In this document: one piece after another, positions 52,138 to 59,942 of the stretch
Layout of the letters: each line of letters begins with the position of its first letter
How positions within the stretch are numbered: the stretch's first letter is position 1
Assembly: GCF_003696315.1 (NCBI RefSeq)
Contig: NZ_RFFN01000001.1
Coordinates: 727,679 to 791,678, forward strand
DNA: 64,000 bases
Direction of reading: 5' to 3'
Source of the DNA: Pseudomonas songnenensis
GTDB taxonomy: Bacteria; Pseudomonadota; Gammaproteobacteria; Pseudomonadales; Pseudomonadaceae
The notes under the pieces: generated by a model
What the model saw: only the letters and a program-made list of their open reading frames with translations
What the model was told of the DNA's origin: nothing
Database searches by the model: none
Position numbers and translations under genes: made by a program

Positions 52138-53979
52138 ATGGCCTTTACCATCGAAGTGGAAGAGTGGGTCGGTAGTGTCTGGCACCGCTTCATCACCCGT
52201 CGCGCCAGCCCGGACTTTCCGGAGGCGCGGGTCGATCTGGAAAGCATGCAGCGGCCGCTGTCGCTGCTGTTTCGCGCCATGGGTGGCGCCAGCGGGGTCG
52301 GCGTTGAAGCCGCCAGCGCGCGCGATCTGCTGCTCAGGCGCAACCTGCTGCAACAGGTCGCCGGCACCTGCAAGCAATTGCCGGTAGCCTGGTGCGACAG
52401 CAGCAATCTGCGGCTGCCGCAGAGCCTCGCGGTCTACCCGGAAGCATCGCTGAATCAGGATCTCTATCGCTGGCTGGCGCTGCTTGCCGCGCAGGCTGGC
52501 CCGATGCGCCACTGGGCGCGGGACAACCAGCGCTGGACCCAGGCGATCCTCGAGCAGTTCCCGGCCATGCGTGCGCGTTACCGGCGCCTGGTCGAAGCCC
52601 ATCTGCAGTTGCGCCCGGACCAAAGCCAGCTGCCCAAGGCCGAGGCCGCGCTGGAAACGGCGCTGTGCCAGGCCCTGCGCGAGCCGGGTAGCGTCAGCCA
52701 GTTCCCGCGCAGCGAGCGCGCGCCCTGGCCGTTGCCGCTGTGGCTCTATCCGGCAGACAACCTTGGCGAGCCTCAGGCAGCCCAGCGCGCCGAGGAAGGC
52801 GAGGGCAATCTGGAAACCCCACCCGGCGGCGAATCCCGCCAGCGCAAGCGCGCCCGGCGGGTCGATGAAAGCTCGAGCAAGGGCGGCCTGCTGCTGTTCC
52901 GTCTGGAAAACCTGTTCAGCTGGTCCGAGCACATCGAGCTGGATCGCTGCGGCGACGACACCGAGGATCTGGACGCGGCTCGCGTCGCCGAGGATCTCGA
53001 CGAGCTGGCCCTGTCGCGTCAGCGCATGCGTCAGGGCGGCGGTCTGAAGCTCGATCTGGACCTGCCGGCCGCGGACTTCGACGATGTGCCGCTGGGTGAG
53101 GGCATCAAGCTGCCCGAGTGGGACTATCGCAAGCAGTGCCTGCAGAAGGATTTCGTCAACCTGCAGCTGATGCTGCCGTGCGGCTCCGAACCCAAGCCAC
53201 TGCCGCTGCATCTGTCGCCGTTGGCGCGGCGCCTGCGCCGGCAGTTCGAGCACCTGCGCAACGACCGCCAGTGGCTGCGTCAGCAACCGCAGGGTTCGGA
53301 GCTGGACATGCAGGCCTGGCTCGATTTTCACGTCGAGCGGCAGAACGGCCAGTGCGCCGAGCGCGGCCTGTTCATGGAGCAGCGGCAGAATCGCCGTGAC
53401 CTGGCCTGCCTGCTGCTGGCCGATCTGTCGATGTCCACCGACGCGCACCTGGACAACGAGCACCGGGTGATCGACGTGGTGATGGACAGCCTGTTGCTGT
53501 TCGGCGAGGCGCTGTCGGCGGTAGGCGATCCGTTCGCCCTGTACGGTTTCTCGTCGCTGCGTCGTCAGCAGGTGCGCATGCAGGAGCTGAAGAGCTTCCG
53601 CCAGCCCTACGGCGACGAAACCCGTGGCCGCATCCAGGCGCTCAAGCCCGGCTACTACACGCGCATGGGCGCCGCCATCCGCCACGCCACCGAGCTGCTG
53701 GGCAACTGCAAGCAGCGGCGCAAGCTGTTGCTGCTGGTGACCGACGGCAAGCCGAATGACCTGGATCTCTACGAAGGCCGCTACGGTGTCGAGGACACCC
53801 GCCAGGCAGTGATGGAAGCACGCAAGCAGGGCCTGCTGCCGTTCTGCATCACCATCGACCGTGAGGCGGGCGACTACCTGCCGTACATGTTCGGCGCCAA
53901 TGGCTACACCCTGATCAAGGAACCGCAGCAACTGCCGTTCCGTCTGCCTCAGCTGTACAAGCAGCTGACCCAGTCGTAA
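52138..53979 (+). CDS. norD: NO reductase activation protein NorD
   Basis: A 613-residue cytoplasmic protein with a C-terminal von Willebrand A domain (about 420-610) whose MIDAS starts as LLLADLSMSTDA. MoxR/VWA pairs act as metal-insertion chaperones; NorD works with NirQ to activate NO reductase. The start at 52138 (MAFTIEVEEW) is the family start. There is a charged low-complexity stretch around residues 220-250. Confidence 0.94.
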   Translation: MAFTIEVEEWVGSVWHRFITRRASPDFPEARVDLESMQRPLSLLFRAMGGASGVGVEAASARDLLLRRNLLQQVAGTCKQLPVAWCDSSNLRLPQSLAVYPEASLNQDLYRWLALLAAQAGPMRHWARDNQRWTQAILEQFPAMRARYRRLVEAHLQLRPDQSQLPKAEAALETALCQALREPGSVSQFPRSERAPWPLPLWLYPADNLGEPQAAQRAEEGEGNLETPPGGESRQRKRARRVDESSSKGGLLLFRLENLFSWSEHIELDRCGDDTEDLDAARVAEDLDELALSRQRMRQGGGLKLDLDLPAADFDDVPLGEGIKLPEWDYRKQCLQKDFVNLQLMLPCGSEPKPLPLHLSPLARRLRRQFEHLRNDRQWLRQQPQGSELDMQAWLDFHVERQNGQCAERGLFMEQRQNRRDLACLLLADLSMSTDAHLDNEHRVIDVVMDSLLLFGEALSAVGDPFALYGFSSLRRQQVRMQELKSFRQPYGDETRGRIQALKPGYYTRMGAAIRHATELLGNCKQRRKLLLLVTDGKPNDLDLYEGRYGVEDTRQAVMEARKQGLLPFCITIDREAGDYLPYMFGANGYTLIKEPQQLPFRLPQLYKQLTQS

Positions 53980-54009
53980 GCGCTGTGCCACGGACACGCG
54001 ACGGTGCAC

Positions 54010-54430
54010 GTAGGGTGGATGTCGCTTTCAGCATCCACCGTGCATACCGCTCGGTGGATGGCCACTCCGTGGATCGGTGAAGCGTGATCCACCCTACGAC
54101 CCGACGGGAGTCGGGGAGGGGCAGTAGGCGGGTGGGGTGGCGTGTAGGGTGGATGCCGCTTTTCACCGTGCACACCGTGCGGTGGGTCTGTGGATCGGTG
54201 CGCCGCGATCCACCCTACAACCGCCGAATGTTCGTCGGGCAGGTGGGGGGCGTGTAGGGTGGATGTCGCTTTTCACCGTGCCCACCGTTCGGTGGGTCTG
54301 TGGATCGGTGAGCCGCGATCCACCCTACAACCGACGAATGTTCGTCGGGCAGGTGGGTGGCGTGTAGGGTGGATGTCGCCTTTCACCGTGCACACCGTTC
54401 GGTGGATCGGTGAAGCGTGATCCACCCTAC
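54010..54430. repeat. Array of four palindromic REP-like repeats
   Basis: Four imperfect palindromes begin with GTAGGGTGGAT and end with ATCCACCCTAC, at 54010-54097, 54144-54218, 54254-54328 and 54364-54430. Units 2 to 4 repeat at exactly 110 bases. A second smaller palindrome (CCGACGAA-TG-TTCGTCGG, best at 54331-54348) sits between units. The array fills the 476-base gap between norD and dnrP, where no gene is supported. Such elements are typical bacterial interspersed palindromes and could block transcription or bind gyrase. Confidence 0.85.
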
Positions 54431-54455
54431 GGGCTATGCCTTGTCGGGAAGGCCG

Positions 54456-54647
54456 TCAGAACAGATAGCGCGGCAACCATACGATCATCACCGCGCAGAA
54501 GATGCTCAGACCGATGCAGAACCACAGGAAGCGCCGTTGCCGGCGCTCGGGTGCACTGTCGGCATGTGCCGGCAGCGGCATGCCGCAGTTGCTGCATTCG
54601 GCTTCGTTCGGCGGGTTGTCCTGTTGGCAGTACAGGCATCTGGGCAT
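54456..54647 (-). CDS. dnrP: Small zinc-ribbon membrane protein DnrP
   Basis: A 63-residue protein. The N-terminus has a four-cysteine zinc ribbon (CLYC at 4-7 and CSNC at 18-21) and the C-terminus one membrane helix (FLWFCIGLSIFCAVMIVW). The start at 54647 is chosen over an upstream ATG that would run into the FNR box. It lies downstream of dnrD on the same strand with its own box. A gene of this type, dnrP, is annotated beside dnr in other pseudomonads; the function is not known. Confidence 0.75.
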   Translation of the reverse strand: MPRCLYCQQDNPPNEAECSNCGMPLPAHADSAPERRQRRFLWFCIGLSIFCAVMIVWLPRYLF

Positions 54648-54699
54648 GGCGGTTTCCTCTTGGTCGGTAGAGTCTGACACGGCGGGAAAACCGCGGGCT

Positions 54700-54713
54700 T
54701 TGATGACAATCAA
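54700..54713 (-). promoter_or_regulatory. FNR/DNR box facing dnrP
   Basis: TTGATGACAATCAA, a perfect TTGAT-N4-ATCAA match, 53 bases before the dnrP start and 2 bases past the dnrD stop. A class II start would fall near 54665. Confidence 0.85.
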
Positions 54714-54714
54714 C

Positions 54715-55398
54715 TCACTCGAACTGCTCGAGCCGCTGGCGATCGAGGATGGCGATCTGCCGACCTTCCTGGGTAATGATGCCCTCGTCGATCAACCGCC
54801 GGATGATCCGCGAAAAGGTTTCCGGCTGGATCGACAGGTGCCCGGCGACCAGCTGCTTTGCCATCGGCAGTTCGAAGCTGTTGCTTTCGTCCTTTACCCG
54901 CGCCAGTTGCGTCAGTAGATAGCGCACCACGCGGTGCGTGGCGTTTTTCAGCGACAGCGTCTCGATCTCGTTGATGCGCTGGTGCAGCCGCACGCAGAGT
55001 TTGCCGAGCAGGGCGAACGTCAGCCGCTGGTTGGCTTCCAGCAGGCGCATGTAGGCCGCGTTGGAGAAGCGATAGACCTGGGACGGGCAGACCGCCTGGG
55101 CGGAGGCAACGTAGTTGGGGGTATCCATCAACATCATGGCTTCGGCGAAGGTCTGGCGGTTGCCGATGACCTCGAAGACCTTCTCCTGGCCGTCCGGCGT
55201 CAGGCGGTAGACCTTCACCGCGCCGGAGATGACGAAGTAGAAATTGTGCGCCGGCTCGCCCTGGTGGAACAGGTTGTCGCCCTTGTCGAGATTGAGCAGC
55301 TGGCTGGCATTGAGCAGCTCTTCCATCTGCTCTTCGTTCAGTGGTTCGAACAGGTGGTGGCTGCGGAGGATCTGGTGGTGTACGCGGTGAAGCACCAT
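54715..55398 (-). CDS. dnrD: FNR/DNR-family transcription regulator DnrD
   Basis: A 227-residue Crp/Fnr protein. The N-terminal effector domain (about 20-140) has LFHQGEPAHNFYFVISGAVK; a long dimer helix follows, then a helix-turn-helix with HLSIQPETFSRIIRRL, whose ExxSR set reads TTGAT half sites. It lacks the N-terminal cysteine cluster of FNR, so it is DNR-like; such proteins sense NO through heme. It activates nir, nor and nos genes in P. stutzeri. It has its own FNR box and is followed by dnrP. Confidence 0.93.
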   Translation of the reverse strand: MVLHRVHHQILRSHHLFEPLNEEQMEELLNASQLLNLDKGDNLFHQGEPAHNFYFVISGAVKVYRLTPDGQEKVFEVIGNRQTFAEAMMLMDTPNYVASAQAVCPSQVYRFSNAAYMRLLEANQRLTFALLGKLCVRLHQRINEIETLSLKNATHRVVRYLLTQLARVKDESNSFELPMAKQLVAGHLSIQPETFSRIIRRLIDEGIITQEGRQIAILDRQRLEQFE

Positions 55399-55484
55399 GC
55401 AAGGCGTCCTGTTTCAATTGAACAATGACAACAAACGTCGGCCTTCAGCCTAGCGCATGTGGTGAGGATGGCGCAGGCCAGACC

Positions 55485-55498
55485 TTGATGATCATCAA
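55485..55498 (-). promoter_or_regulatory. FNR/DNR box facing dnrD
   Basis: TTGATGATCATCAA, a perfect and fully symmetric box 87 bases before the dnrD start. It may mediate control by FNR (oxygen loss) or by DnrD itself. It lies in the 137-base gap after dnrO, so dnrD can be read from here or from the upstream dnrN promoter. Confidence 0.88.
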
Positions 55499-55535
55499 GG
55501 TCGGACCGATATCAGGTGGGAGCTGTTTCACAAGA

Positions 55536-56054
55536 TCAGTGCAAATGGGCGACGGAGCCCTCACGCCATACCGGCTCGGCGAACGTCTGTGGATAGCGTT
55601 CGAGCGCGTCGAAGATCCGCTGCAGGCCTTGCTCGCGCTGGTCGGTTTCCGACAGGGCTTCGGCACCCTTGAGCAGATCGATCAGCAGGCCGTGCAATGC
55701 CGCGTCAGCCGCTTCCGGCAACTGGCAGTTGGCGATGAGGTAGCTGGTAGCCGCTTCGATGTCGCGCTGCAGCGCCGCTGCCGACTCGTCGCTGAGCGGC
55801 TGGCGGGGGTCGCTCGGCGTGCTGCGCTGCACGGATTCATGCACCCGCGTCATGCCTTCGCGCAGAGCCTCATCGGTGGCCCAGCGCTCGCCCGGCCTGG
55901 TTTGAGCCGCAGCGGCCGGGGCATGCTGACTGTGGTCGTGGCTAGTCGCCGCGTGGGCCGTGCTGACGACCATGCTCAGTGCGAAATTACTGGCCAGGGC
56001 AACGATGGAGGCCATTGCCACGCCCCAGGCGATCGGTTGCAGGTACTGCTTCAT
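55536..56054 (-). CDS. dnrO: Secreted protein of unknown function, DnrO
   Basis: A 172-residue protein with an N-terminal signal or anchor helix (about 10-35, ending AHAATS). The mature start has a short His-rich segment (SHDHSQH) that could bind metal; the rest is mostly helical, with one Cys (ANCQLPE). It overlaps the dnrN stop by four bases and precedes dnrD. In P. stutzeri dnrN and dnrO upstream of dnrD are NO-induced, as I recall. Function is not established; a periplasmic role in NO stress or metal handling is a guess. Confidence 0.75.
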   Translation of the reverse strand: MKQYLQPIAWGVAMASIVALASNFALSMVVSTAHAATSHDHSQHAPAAAAQTRPGERWATDEALREGMTRVHESVQRSTPSDPRQPLSDESAAALQRDIEAATSYLIANCQLPEAADAALHGLLIDLLKGAEALSETDQREQGLQRIFDALERYPQTFAEPVWREGSVAHLH

Positions 56055-56770
56055 GGACGGACCTCCTCGGCGCTTTCGGTGGCCTGCACGATGGGTATTC
56101 GCGCAGGCGCCTCGGCATTGCGGAACAGCACGTTGTTCTCCAGGTGGATGTGTTGCATCAGGTCGCTGCGCATTTCTTCCAGCCCGCGATACAGGGCGCG
56201 CCAGGTATTGCAGGCGTTGGCCGGCGGGGTAATGTCATCGGTGAGCGTCGCCAGTCGCTCCAGCGCATTGCCGTGCTCCTGATGTTCGTAGCGCATCACC
56301 GAGATCGGCCCCTGCGCCTGTGGGAAGCCCATGCCGCGCTGCAGCATCGGGAAGAGGATCTGTTCTTCCTTGAGCATATGGCTCTCCAGCTCCTGCTGCA
56401 TGTTCCACAGGTGTTCGGCGAGACCATTAGGGCATTCCGGACGGCTGCCATGGACCTGCTCGACGCGGCTGGCCAGGCGAATCAGCTCGGGGAACTGGTC
56501 GCGATGGCGCTCGTGGAAGCGCGCCAGGATGTACTCGATCAGCTGGCCGGCCGACGCGGTCCGCCAGTCCTGTTCCTCGGCGTTCGGCTCGAGGGCGAGC
56601 AGCGCAGCGGCGATGGTCTCCGGATCGACGCCGATCCGCTGTGCCGCCTCGCGCAGCGGTAGCTCTCCGCCGCAGCAGAAATCCAGGCGATATTGACGGA
56701 ATACCCGTGTCGCGCCTGGCACGGAGCATGCGAGGTTGCCGAGGGTCTGGTCGATAAGTGCGGTAGTCAT
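56051..56770 (-). CDS. dnrN: Iron-sulfur cluster repair di-iron protein DnrN (RIC/YtfE/ScdA type)
   Basis: A 239-residue cytoplasmic protein with an N-terminal ScdA domain (RLDFCCGGELPLREAA) and a C-terminal hemerythrin-like domain, whose His/Glu ligands lie in ARFHERHRDQFPEL, HMLKEEQILFP, RYEHQEHGNAL and HIHLENNVLFR. These proteins repair NO-damaged iron-sulfur clusters. The start at 56770 follows AGGACTG context; longer frames run into the promoter. It is divergent from norR and has a sigma-54 promoter. Confidence 0.93.
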   Translation of the reverse strand: MTTALIDQTLGNLACSVPGATRVFRQYRLDFCCGGELPLREAAQRIGVDPETIAAALLALEPNAEEQDWRTASAGQLIEYILARFHERHRDQFPELIRLASRVEQVHGSRPECPNGLAEHLWNMQQELESHMLKEEQILFPMLQRGMGFPQAQGPISVMRYEHQEHGNALERLATLTDDITPPANACNTWRALYRGLEEMRSDLMQHIHLENNVLFRNAEAPARIPIVQATESAEEVRP

Positions 56771-56804
56771 GCGCAACAGTCCTGGTGAATTTGTCAGGAC
56801 CATC

Positions 56805-56819
56805 GCAACAGACGTGCCA
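56805..56819 (-). promoter_or_regulatory. Sigma-54 promoter of dnrN-dnrO
   Basis: On the minus strand the sequence is TGGCACGTCTGTTGC, an exact -24/-12 match (TGGCAC-N5-TTGC). Transcription would start near 56794, 24 bases before the dnrN ATG. It faces the sigma-54 activator norR, its evident regulator. Confidence 0.85.
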
Positions 56820-56827
56820 GGCGGAAT

Positions 56828-56871
56828 GTGGCGAAAACTGCCGACTGTGGCAGGTTGGTGGTGAAAAACAC
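56828..56871 (-). promoter_or_regulatory. Candidate NorR enhancer sites
   Basis: Two GT-N7-AC elements, the core recognised by NorR, occur at 56828-56838 and 56861-56871, 33 bases apart (three helical turns). They lie between the sigma-54 promoter and norR. The short core occurs by chance, so this is tentative. Confidence 0.4.
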
Positions 56872-56915
56872 CCGAAACGGTTATGGTGAGGAAAACCCGG
56901 AGGGTAACTGGAACC

Positions 56916-58445
56916 ATGATGCTGGCTGACGCACTGCTTGCCGACCTGACCACTGAGCTACCCAACGCCGTGCGCCTGCAGCGCCTGGTTCATACGCTGC
57001 AACAGCGCTTTCGTTGCGGTGCCGTGGTGCTGCTGCGGCTCGACGAGGACAGCCTGCGTCCGTTGGCGGCGGTGGGGTTGGTGCAGGAAGCGCTCGGTCG
57101 GCGTTTCGTCATTGCCCAGCACCCGCGGCTGGCCGCGATTCTCTCGCAGCGCGAGCCGACCTGGTTCGAGCCGGACAGCCGCCTGCCGGACCCGTACGAC
57201 GGCCTGCTCGACGCTCATATCGGCGAGCCGCTGCCGGTGCACGACTGCATGGGGGTCAGCCTCTATGTCGAGGGCAAGCTGTGGGGCGCACTGACCCTGG
57301 ATGCGCTGCACGCCGGCACCTTCGATGACGATGCCCGGCGCGACCTGCAGCGCTACACCCTGGTGATCGAGGCTGCCGTTCGCGTGACCCGTCTGGAGCA
57401 CGAGAATCGCGGCCTGCGCCTGGCGCGCAGCGATGTGATGGAAACCGCGCTGGATCACGGCGACGGCGAAATCCTCGGCCAGAGCGACGTCATCCGCGAG
57501 CTGCTGCGTGAATTGCAGGTGGTGGCCGACTCCGAGCTGCCGGTGCTGCTGCTCGGCGAGACCGGTGTCGGCAAGGAGCTTTTCGCGCGCTGGCTGCACC
57601 GGCATTCGCGGCGCCGCAACAAGCCGCTGGTGCACGTCAACTGCGCGGCACTGCCCGAATCCCTGGCCGAGAGCGAGCTGTTCGGCCACGTCAAAGGCGC
57701 GTTCTCCGGTGCCACCACCGATCGGCCCGGTCGTTTCGATGCCGCCAACGGCGGCACGCTGCTGCTCGATGAGGTCGGTGAGCTGCCGCTGACGGTGCAG
57801 GCCAAGCTGCTGCGCACGCTGCAGAACGGTGAGATTCAGCGCCTGGGCGCGGACAAGCCGCGCCAGGTCGACGTGCGCATCATCGCCGCGACCAACCGCA
57901 ACCTGCGCGAAAGCGTGCGCGACGGCCATTTCCGGGCCGATCTCTATCATCGGCTGTCGGTTTATCCGGCACCGATTCCACCCTTGCGTGAGCGGGGCAA
58001 CGACGTGCTGATCCTCGCCGGGCACTTCCTCGAGCTCAATCGCGCACGCCTCGGGCTGCGCAGCATGCGTCTGTCGCCGGCCGCCGAGCGCGCCTTGCTC
58101 GGTTATTCCTGGCCGGGCAACGTGCGCGAACTGGAACACGTGGTCAGCCGTGCGGCGCTGCGCCTGCTGAGTCGCGGCGCGTCGCGCAGCGAAATCCTCA
58201 CGCTCGAGCCCGATCTGCTGGACCTGGACAGTCATGCCGTCGGCGTGACCGTGCCGCAGGTGGCCGCCGAGCCGGTGGCCACCGACGAGGTGCTGCCGCT
58301 GCGTCACACCGTCGATGCTGCCCAGCGCCAGGCCATCGTCCGGGCGCTGGAGGCCAGCGGCGAGAACTGGGCGCAGGCCGCCCGTCTGCTGGATGTCGAC
58401 CCGAGCAACCTGCACAAACTGGCGCGACGACTGAAGCTCAAGTAG
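56916..58445 (+). CDS. norR: NO-responsive sigma-54 activator NorR
   Basis: A 509-residue enhancer-binding protein. The N-terminal GAF domain (about 15-165) senses NO with mononuclear iron; the expected Cys and Asp ligand region is VHDCMGVSLYVEGKLWGALTLDAL. The AAA+ domain has GETGVGKE (Walker A), LLLDEVGEL (Walker B) and the sigma-54 loop as GAFSGA, Ser replacing Thr. The C-terminus is a Fis-like helix-turn-helix (NWAQAARLLDVDPSNLHKLARRL). Two adjacent ATGs (56916, 56919) can start it. It is divergent from dnrN, its likely target. Confidence 0.92.
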   Translation: MMLADALLADLTTELPNAVRLQRLVHTLQQRFRCGAVVLLRLDEDSLRPLAAVGLVQEALGRRFVIAQHPRLAAILSQREPTWFEPDSRLPDPYDGLLDAHIGEPLPVHDCMGVSLYVEGKLWGALTLDALHAGTFDDDARRDLQRYTLVIEAAVRVTRLEHENRGLRLARSDVMETALDHGDGEILGQSDVIRELLRELQVVADSELPVLLLGETGVGKELFARWLHRHSRRRNKPLVHVNCAALPESLAESELFGHVKGAFSGATTDRPGRFDAANGGTLLLDEVGELPLTVQAKLLRTLQNGEIQRLGADKPRQVDVRIIAATNRNLRESVRDGHFRADLYHRLSVYPAPIPPLRERGNDVLILAGHFLELNRARLGLRSMRLSPAAERALLGYSWPGNVRELEHVVSRAALRLLSRGASRSEILTLEPDLLDLDSHAVGVTVPQVAAEPVATDEVLPLRHTVDAAQRQAIVRALEASGENWAQAARLLDVDPSNLHKLARRLKLK

Positions 58446-58518
58446 CGCCCGTCGGCCCGCGAGAGTCGCGGGCGCCGCGCCATGGTCTAACCTCACATCA
58501 CCACCCGAGGAGAGCCCA

Positions 58519-58728
58519 ATGGCCCTGGACCAGAACCAATTCGAAGCGCTGCTCAGCGAGGCGCAGACCTTCGCCGAACGCGCCGCCAGCGAAAATAATC
58601 CGCTGCACTACCGCGACGCCTTCGCGGCGAGCCTCAAGGCGATACGCCTGCTGGGTGAAGAGTCCGGTGCGTGGCGCCAGATGGTCGCCCGCGCCACCGA
58701 GGAGTTCGAGGGCGACGAGGGCATCTGA
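58519..58728 (+). CDS. Small conserved-looking protein, unknown function
   Basis: A 69-residue acidic, helical protein (FEALLSEAQTFAERAAS, RDAFAASLKAIRLLGEES) ending in an acidic tail. The start follows CCGAGGAGAGCCCA, an excellent ribosome site at good spacing, which supports it as real. No family was recognised. It lies 73 bases after norR on the same strand, so it may be read from the norR transcript, and 204 bases before ubiU. Confidence 0.6.
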   Translation: MALDQNQFEALLSEAQTFAERAASENNPLHYRDAFAASLKAIRLLGEESGAWRQMVARATEEFEGDEGI

Positions 58729-58809
58729 ACCCGCCGCTGCGCCAGCAATGGCGCTGCCGAGGCAGGCCTCGCTGCTGCGTTTCGTCGCAGTCGCGACGTC
58801 CGACCAATC

Positions 58810-58823
58810 TTGACCCCTATCAA
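58810..58823 (+). promoter_or_regulatory. FNR/DNR box ahead of ubiUVT
   Basis: TTGACCCCTATCAA, one mismatch from TTGAT-N4-ATCAA. A start at about 58858 puts the box at -41.5, and TAGACT at 58846 fits a -10. Confidence 0.75.
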
Positions 58824-58932
58824 TGCTGGCCACTGGTCAGCTGCCTAGACTGCCGGCTGTTTTCCGTTCAGCCGAACGACCGCCACGCCATTGGCGCGTG
58901 GCGCGCATGTACCCGAATGTCTAGGAGTTGTC

Positions 58933-59928
58933 ATGCACCTGGTCTGCCCGGCAGGAAGCCTGCCCGCGCTCAAGGCCGCCGTCCAGCAGGGCGCCGATGC
59001 CATCTACGTCGGATTTCGCGACGACACCAATGCCCGCCATTTCGCCGGTCTCAACCTTGATGAAAAGCAGCTCGACAAGGGGCTGCAGCTGATTCGCGAG
59101 AAAGGCCGGCAGCTGTATATCGCCGTCAACACCTATGCCCAGCCGGAAGGCTGGAATCGCTGGCAGCGCGCCGTCGATCAGGCCGCCGACCTGGGCGTCG
59201 ATGCGCTGATCGCGGCGGACCCCGGCGTACTCGGTTATGCCAGCAAGCGCCATCCCAAGCTCAAGCTGCACCTGTCGGTGCAAGGCTCGGCGACCAACGC
59301 CGCGGCGCTGGCCTTCTATCAGGAGCGTTACGGCATCAGCCGCGCGGTGCTGCCGCGGGTGCTCTCGCTCAAGCAGGTCAAGCAGGTTGCGGCAAGCAGC
59401 CCGGTGCCGATCGAAGTGTTTGCCTTCGGCAGCCTGTGCATCATGGCCGAGGGGCGTTGCCACCTGTCCTCCTATCTCACCGGCGAATCACCCAACCTCT
59501 GCGGCGTCTGTTCACCGGCCAAGGCGGTGCGCTGGAGCGAGGAGCCGGAAGGGCTCACGTCACGCCTGAACAACGTGCTGATCGACCGCTACGCCGAAGG
59601 CGAGTCGGCCGGTTACCCGACGCTGTGCAAGGGCCGCTTCATGGTCAACGGCCAACGCTTTCATGCGCTGGAGGAGCCGACCAGCCTGAACACCCTGGAC
59701 CTGATTCCTGAACTGTCCGCCATCGGCGTCACCGCGATGAAGATCGAGGGTCGCCAGCGCAGCCCGGCCTACGTCGAGCAGGTCACGCGGGTCTGGCGCG
59801 CGGCGCTCGACAGCTACCTAAAGGCGCCGCAGCGCTATGCGGTCGAACCCGGCTGGCGGCAGGTGCTCGATGGCCTTTCCGAAGGCTCGCAGACCACACT
59901 GGGTGCCTACCACCGGGCCTGGCAATGA
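58933..59928 (+). CDS. ubiU: Oxygen-independent ubiquinone hydroxylase subunit UbiU
   Basis: A 331-residue U32-family protein of the UbiU-UbiV complex, which hydroxylates ubiquinone precursors without O2 and binds a 4Fe-4S cluster. Cluster cysteines are in SLCIMAEGRCHLSSYL, NLCGVCSPAK and TLCKGRF, placed as in E. coli UbiU. The start at 58933 follows AGGAG. It is followed by ubiV after 14 bases. The set is needed for denitrifying growth of P. aeruginosa. Confidence 0.94.
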   Translation: MHLVCPAGSLPALKAAVQQGADAIYVGFRDDTNARHFAGLNLDEKQLDKGLQLIREKGRQLYIAVNTYAQPEGWNRWQRAVDQAADLGVDALIAADPGVLGYASKRHPKLKLHLSVQGSATNAAALAFYQERYGISRAVLPRVLSLKQVKQVAASSPVPIEVFAFGSLCIMAEGRCHLSSYLTGESPNLCGVCSPAKAVRWSEEPEGLTSRLNNVLIDRYAEGESAGYPTLCKGRFMVNGQRFHALEEPTSLNTLDLIPELSAIGVTAMKIEGRQRSPAYVEQVTRVWRAALDSYLKAPQRYAVEPGWRQVLDGLSEGSQTTLGAYHRAWQ

Positions 59929-59942
59929 ACGAGGAGCCACGC

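Noticed and set aside
54010..54430. A CRISPR array in the repeat block between norD and dnrP
   Set aside because: The units are long palindromes with nearly identical intervening sequence and no unique spacers, and no cas genes are present.
54137..54670. Several short frames in and after the repeat array
   Set aside because: They translate the repeats themselves or run antisense to dnrP, and none has a ribosome site or family likeness.
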